A DNA stretch of 10,637 bases, taken from NCBI GenBank assembly GCA_015679605.1, contig JAAAVE010000445.1:1-10637 (forward strand), in the 5' to 3' direction. Of this stretch, positions 7,595 to 10,637 are shown piece after piece. This DNA comes from Podila epigama (taxonomy: Eukaryota > Mortierellomycota > Mortierellomycetes > Mortierellales > Mortierellaceae). Under the pieces are notes generated by a model. That model did not search any database, was not told the origin of the DNA, and saw nothing but the letters and a program-made list of their open reading frames with translations. Position 1 is the first letter of the stretch; every line of letters begins with the position of its first letter. Made by a program: the position numbers and the translations under genes.

Positions 7595-8871
7595 GTTCGT
7601 GGGATGAACGGATATAATCCAATTGCACAGACGCGTTTTTTTTTCTCTTGTTGGAGATGGACGTGTCTGATAGATGCAATGCCATATTTTTGTTAGGACA
7701 GTTCTTTGCTTTCACAAATAAACAGATTGGTGTCTACGCATCCATCCATAGACAGGCATAGATAGCCTTGGGTGGCCATGGGTGGACATTGAAAGCAATT
7801 CGTGACCATAGACAATTTGATCGAACACCATTGACAGTCATGGACAATCGATCGACCAAAAAAAAATAAAAAATAAGCATAACAACACATGTGCATTAAT
7901 TTGAAACCAACCCTCGGCTGAAATGGGTTGCCGGGTTGGATGTGTGGGAAGGAGAAAAGAGAATTCACACACAGGGATAGTCTTTTTGAAAAAAAAACAC
8001 ATGCATCCGTTATTTTGCATTCAGGATGACTGATATTCGACAACACTCGTTGACGATAGAAAAACGAAAAATGGTGTTCAAATCGAACGCATGTTTACAT
8101 GACAATGAATACATTACACAGATGACAAAGGTGTGGTCGCACCATTCTCTTCATTAGCTTTGGATGGGTTGACACATGTTTGCAAGTAAGCAAGTACGCT
8201 GGGATAAAATTAGCCCAAGTTGAATAATTCATTGTGGAGGGTCCATGGTCAAGGCGGCGATAAAAGATGTTATCGCAACTTGGGTTCATGATTAGTGTGA
8301 ACTTTTTTTTTTTTTCTGCTTGTGATCAGGGGCTTGATAAAGTGCAGTAAAGTACAGTTCAACAAGTAGACGAGGATGAAAAGTGGAGTTTGGAATGGGT
8401 GGGTGGATGGATAGATGGATGGATGAATGATATTGTCTATTTGAACAAAGGAAACGAATTGAATAAATACTGTAAACATGGAGACAATGCATCATGGGAA
8501 TACTGAGAAGGTCTTTGCTCATTATCGCAGGAGATGAGGCAAAAGGAAAAGAATTAGACTACAGACTGAATGATGACCAATGGGACCAATGGTCATGACA
8601 ATGGTCTTTGCCTGTTGGCCTGTTGGCCGATGCCTCTGTTGTCCGTTGGTGAAGCATATGTCAAAAGGAGACAAGACAAGACTGACGTTCAAAGAAGAAT
8701 GATCGGGGTTATTTAATTTGTTGGTTTAACTATTCTCACTTTTAATCTGCACGCACAGTCTTTTTTTTTTCGACCGATCGGATGGATGTGAGAGCCAAGT
8801 AGCCGAGTACAGTAGTGAAATGTCAACAACAATGTCAATCCATGTCCAACAAGAATGACAGAGGTAAGATA

Positions 8872-8962
8872 GGAACATGGACATGGATATGGACATGGAT
8901 ATGGACATGGGATATGAACATGGACATGAACATGGACATGAATATGGATATGAACATGGGTA
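8872..8962. repeat. ATGGAC/ATGGAT hexanucleotide microsatellite
   Basis: Roughly 90 bp of imperfect six-base units (ACATGG, ATATGG, ACATGA). On the minus strand it opens a frame of alternating His-Val or Ser-Cys-Pro residues, which explains the spurious long reading frames there. Confidence 0.85.
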
Positions 8963-9273
8963 ATGGATGGATGACATATGAAATTATTTAAAAAAAAATT
9001 ATTAAAATTATTGTTATTACATGAGCTGCTCTGCTTATTCTGCTTCAGCAGTATGGCCAAAATGGATCTGACATGATGACACTTTTTCAATACGTTTAAA
9101 CCATCCGATCCATCCACATCCACATCCTATCCCATCCACATCCCATCCGACCATCGGACATCAGCCACTCTCTCTTTATTTTTCTCTTACCACATCCCAA
9201 ACACACGCATTATTACACCGCACGCACACTCTGCACCTCAACACATCCTCATATATCACATCACATTCACGCT

Positions 9274-9281
9274 CCAATTGG
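9274..9281. promoter_or_regulatory. CCAATTGG element (double CCAAT box) upstream of GPD1
   Basis: A palindromic CCAATTGG carries CCAAT on both strands, about 140 bp upstream of the TATA box. Another CCAAT is at 9383-9387. These are candidate sites for the fungal CCAAT-binding (HAP) complex. Confidence 0.4.
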
Positions 9282-9415
9282 TCTTCACGGCTAAAAAAGT
9301 TGCCACCCCGGAGCCACTCTTCACCGGACTCACAAAAAAAAAAGAAAAAAAAAATGTCTCGTCTCGTCGTCATCTTCACACGCCAATCGTCACATCCTCA
9401 TGGCGTCCCATTCCC

Positions 9416-9422
9416 TATAAAA
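9416..9422 (+). promoter_or_regulatory. GPD1 TATA box
   Basis: TATAAAA lies 292 bp before the GPD1 start codon. The DNA that follows is pyrimidine- and CA-rich and has no ATG before 9708, as expected of a scanned leader. It suggests transcription starts some tens of bases downstream. Confidence 0.55.
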
Positions 9423-9452
9423 CACACTCGATCCTTTCTCTCATCCCATCTC

Positions 9453-9476
9453 CTTCAACTTCAACTTCAACTTCAA
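9453..9476 (+). repeat. CTTCAA tandem repeat, four copies, in GPD1 leader
   Basis: Four exact CTTCAA units lie 37-60 bp after the TATA box. They are near the expected transcription start, within a pyrimidine-rich stretch common in strong fungal promoters. Confidence 0.8.
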
Positions 9477-9707
9477 CAACGACATCTCCATTTCTACACC
9501 ACAACCACTAGGACTGTTTCTACTACAAGGACTACTCACTCGCACCATACCCATTCCTTCAACACCCGTCAACGTCAACACTACAACAGCTACTCTTCAC
9601 TGATCACCAGACCACACACACTGTCCACTTCACCCTCAGTCAGATCAATCTCTTCACACCTCATTCCACCTCCTCCTCCCATCGTTCCCATTTCACATTT
9701 ACACAAC

Positions 9708-10562
9708 ATGACTGAGAAAGTAGCACTCATCGGATCAGGCAACTGGTAAATTAAAATCACCCATTTTTTGCCTAGTTTAGTTCACAAGGGAACACATACC
9801 TTGTGTCCCTGTGTCCATGCATTGCATTGCAGAGTTGCCACCCAACCACAGACACACACAAAAAAAAAGAGGAGGGTTGCACCAATTTTAACCCAATTTC
9901 TTAATACCTGACTAAACTCGTAGGGGCTCTGCCGTCGCCAAGATCATTGGACGTAACGTCTCCAAGTTTGACCACTTTGACAACGAGGTCAAGATGTGGG
10001 TCTTTGAGGAAAAGATCAATGGCCAGAACTTGACCGATATTATCAACACGAAGCATGAGAACATCAAGTAAGTTTTAATATTCTCTTGAAAAGAATTGTC
10101 AATGGTCGCACACAGATCAAACACGTGCAACATGAACACAGACACACAGGCACTGCACGTTGTACAAACCAGGGCACATTGGATCGCAAGGAACAAAGGA
10201 TATCCAAAACCTGCGAGTCGTGATCTGGATATTCGTCGCAATCATGACCATCAACCAACGGGATCAACATTGGATGTGAACCGCAACGATGTGAACAGGC
10301 GACACCTGCATGGAGGTGACAGAGGATCCACCTTACAAGGATGAATCACACAAACAAACCATCTTTAAGAGAACAAAGAAACGAGGTTGTTCACTTTACA
10401 GACACACTGACTCAACGCACTTGCTATCTACCTTCTGCTTTGTGCACCTCAATCAATAGGTACTTGCCTGGCATTCAGCTTCCCGAGAACATTGTCGCAT
10501 GCCCCGATCTGATCAAGACCTGCGAGGATGCCACCATGCTCGTCTTTGTTGTACCCCATCAG
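9708..10562 (+). CDS. GPD1: NAD-dependent glycerol-3-phosphate dehydrogenase, first three exons (3' truncated by window edge)
   Basis: The enzyme reduces dihydroxyacetone phosphate to sn-glycerol 3-phosphate with NADH, feeding glycerol and phospholipid synthesis and cytosolic redox balance. Exons are 9708-9745, 9924-10067 and 10460-10562, giving 95 residues before the gene leaves the window in its third intron. [14 protein letters not shown] carries the family's GSGNWG NAD-binding loop, split by intron 1 inside the Trp codon. [20 protein letters not shown] and the FVVPHQ motif follow exactly as in GPD1 of animals and fungi. The start at 9708 is the first ATG after the TATA box and sits at the usual family N-terminus. 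The frame is open further upstream to an ATG at 9354, but that lies before the TATA box. No mitochondrial or peroxisomal targeting signal is seen on the 9708 form, so a cytosolic enzyme is expected. Confidence 0.96.
9746..9923 (+). other. GPD1 intron 1
   Basis: 178 nt, GTAAAT donor and CTCGTAG acceptor, with CTGACTAAAC about 15 bases before the acceptor as a branch-point candidate. It interrupts the dinucleotide-binding loop in phase 2. Confidence 0.92.
10068..10459 (+). other. GPD1 intron 2 (long)
   Basis: 392 nt, GTAAGT donor and CAATAG acceptor, phase 2. It is more than twice as long as any other complete intron in the window. It contains a CACGTG E-box-like palindrome at 10122-10127 and is locally free of stops in one frame, but that frame does not join exon 2, which would read straight into TAA. 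Confidence 0.9.
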
Positions 10563-10637
10563 GTAATGTAAACCCCCCCCCTCCTCTCTTCCTTCAATCG
10601 ATCCGATCCATATGTATGTGTGTGCACACATTGGGTG
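10563..10637 (+). other. GPD1 intron 3, start only
   Basis: A GTAATG donor directly follows the VPHQ codons. A run of nine C and a pyrimidine-rich stretch follow. The acceptor is beyond the window. Confidence 0.85.

Larger units (their letters stand above)
7492..9273. other. Gene-poor intergenic region
   Basis: About 1.8 kb between the divergent MMACHC and GPD1 genes. I find no reading frame with recognisable protein family, plausible splice structure or normal composition, and no convincing tRNA. It contains A/T homopolymer runs, a GAATGA repeat (7510-7535), GGAT-type repeats (8399-8430), an ATGGAC hexanucleotide array (8872-8962) and CATCC-rich DNA (about 9102-9158). The two ends should include promoters for the flanking genes. 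Confidence 0.65.

Noticed and set aside
7693-8046. 117-codon minus-strand frame with Cys- and Phe-rich content
   Set aside because: Overlaps A/T runs and degenerate repeats, shows no domain or splice continuity, and has the composition of random non-coding DNA.
8073-8090. Possible tRNA B-box (GTTCAAATCGAAC)
   Set aside because: It deviates from the B-box consensus, and no A-box or cloverleaf arms could be found upstream.
8713-9123. 136-codon minus-strand frame with a His-Val repeat
   Set aside because: The repeat is just translation of the ATGGAC microsatellite; flanks are homopolymers with no family similarity.
3039-10562. A functional gene cluster linking NUP50, MMACHC and GPD1
   Set aside because: The products belong to unrelated processes and mixed strands; eukaryotic neighbourhood alone does not support a joint system.

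Overview
The window looks like nuclear DNA of a filamentous fungus, most likely an early-diverging lineage (Mucoromycota, probably Mortierella-like). The reasons are short GT-AG introns with fungal-style branch points, abundant simple repeats and A/T runs, C-ending codon preference in coding DNA, a DUF3712 tandem-repeat protein typical of fungi, and an MMACHC-type cobalamin-processing protein, which common ascomycetes and basidiomycetes lack. The phylum is an inference; no marker gene proves it.

Layout. (1) 1-2710, plus strand: 3' part of a large intronless gene for a protein of repeated DUF3712-like modules, running in from the left edge. (2) 2711-3038: convergent 3' region with a poly(A) signal and a nested inverted repeat. 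(3) 3039-5901, minus strand: a four-exon Nup50/Nup2-type nucleoporin gene. The main exon is long, but the importin-alpha-binding N-terminus lies in three small upstream exons that I assembled by reading phase. (4) 5902-6320: intergenic DNA with a plausible NUP50 promoter and a 16-17 bp tandem repeat. (5) 6321-7491, minus strand: a two-exon gene for an MMACHC-like vitamin B12 chaperone. (6) 7492-9273: about 1.8 kb without a supportable gene, with a perfect 18-bp palindrome just upstream of MMACHC and several microsatellites. (7) 9274-9707: CCAAT/TATA promoter and ATG-free leader. (8) 9708 to the right edge, plus strand: first three exons of NAD-dependent glycerol-3-phosphate dehydrogenase (GPD1), leaving the window inside its third intron.

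The genes serve unrelated processes: an extracytoplasmic or unknown role (DUF3712), nuclear transport (NUP50), cobalamin processing (MMACHC) and glycerol/redox metabolism (GPD1). I see no operon-like or cluster logic and no new multi-gene system. The best points are the fungal MMACHC homologue with its inserted low-complexity segment and palindromic upstream site, the NUP50 gene with a 37-nt micro-exon and a charged insertion splitting its Ran-binding domain, and the GPD1 leader that stays open in frame for 118 codons but is probably untranslated.
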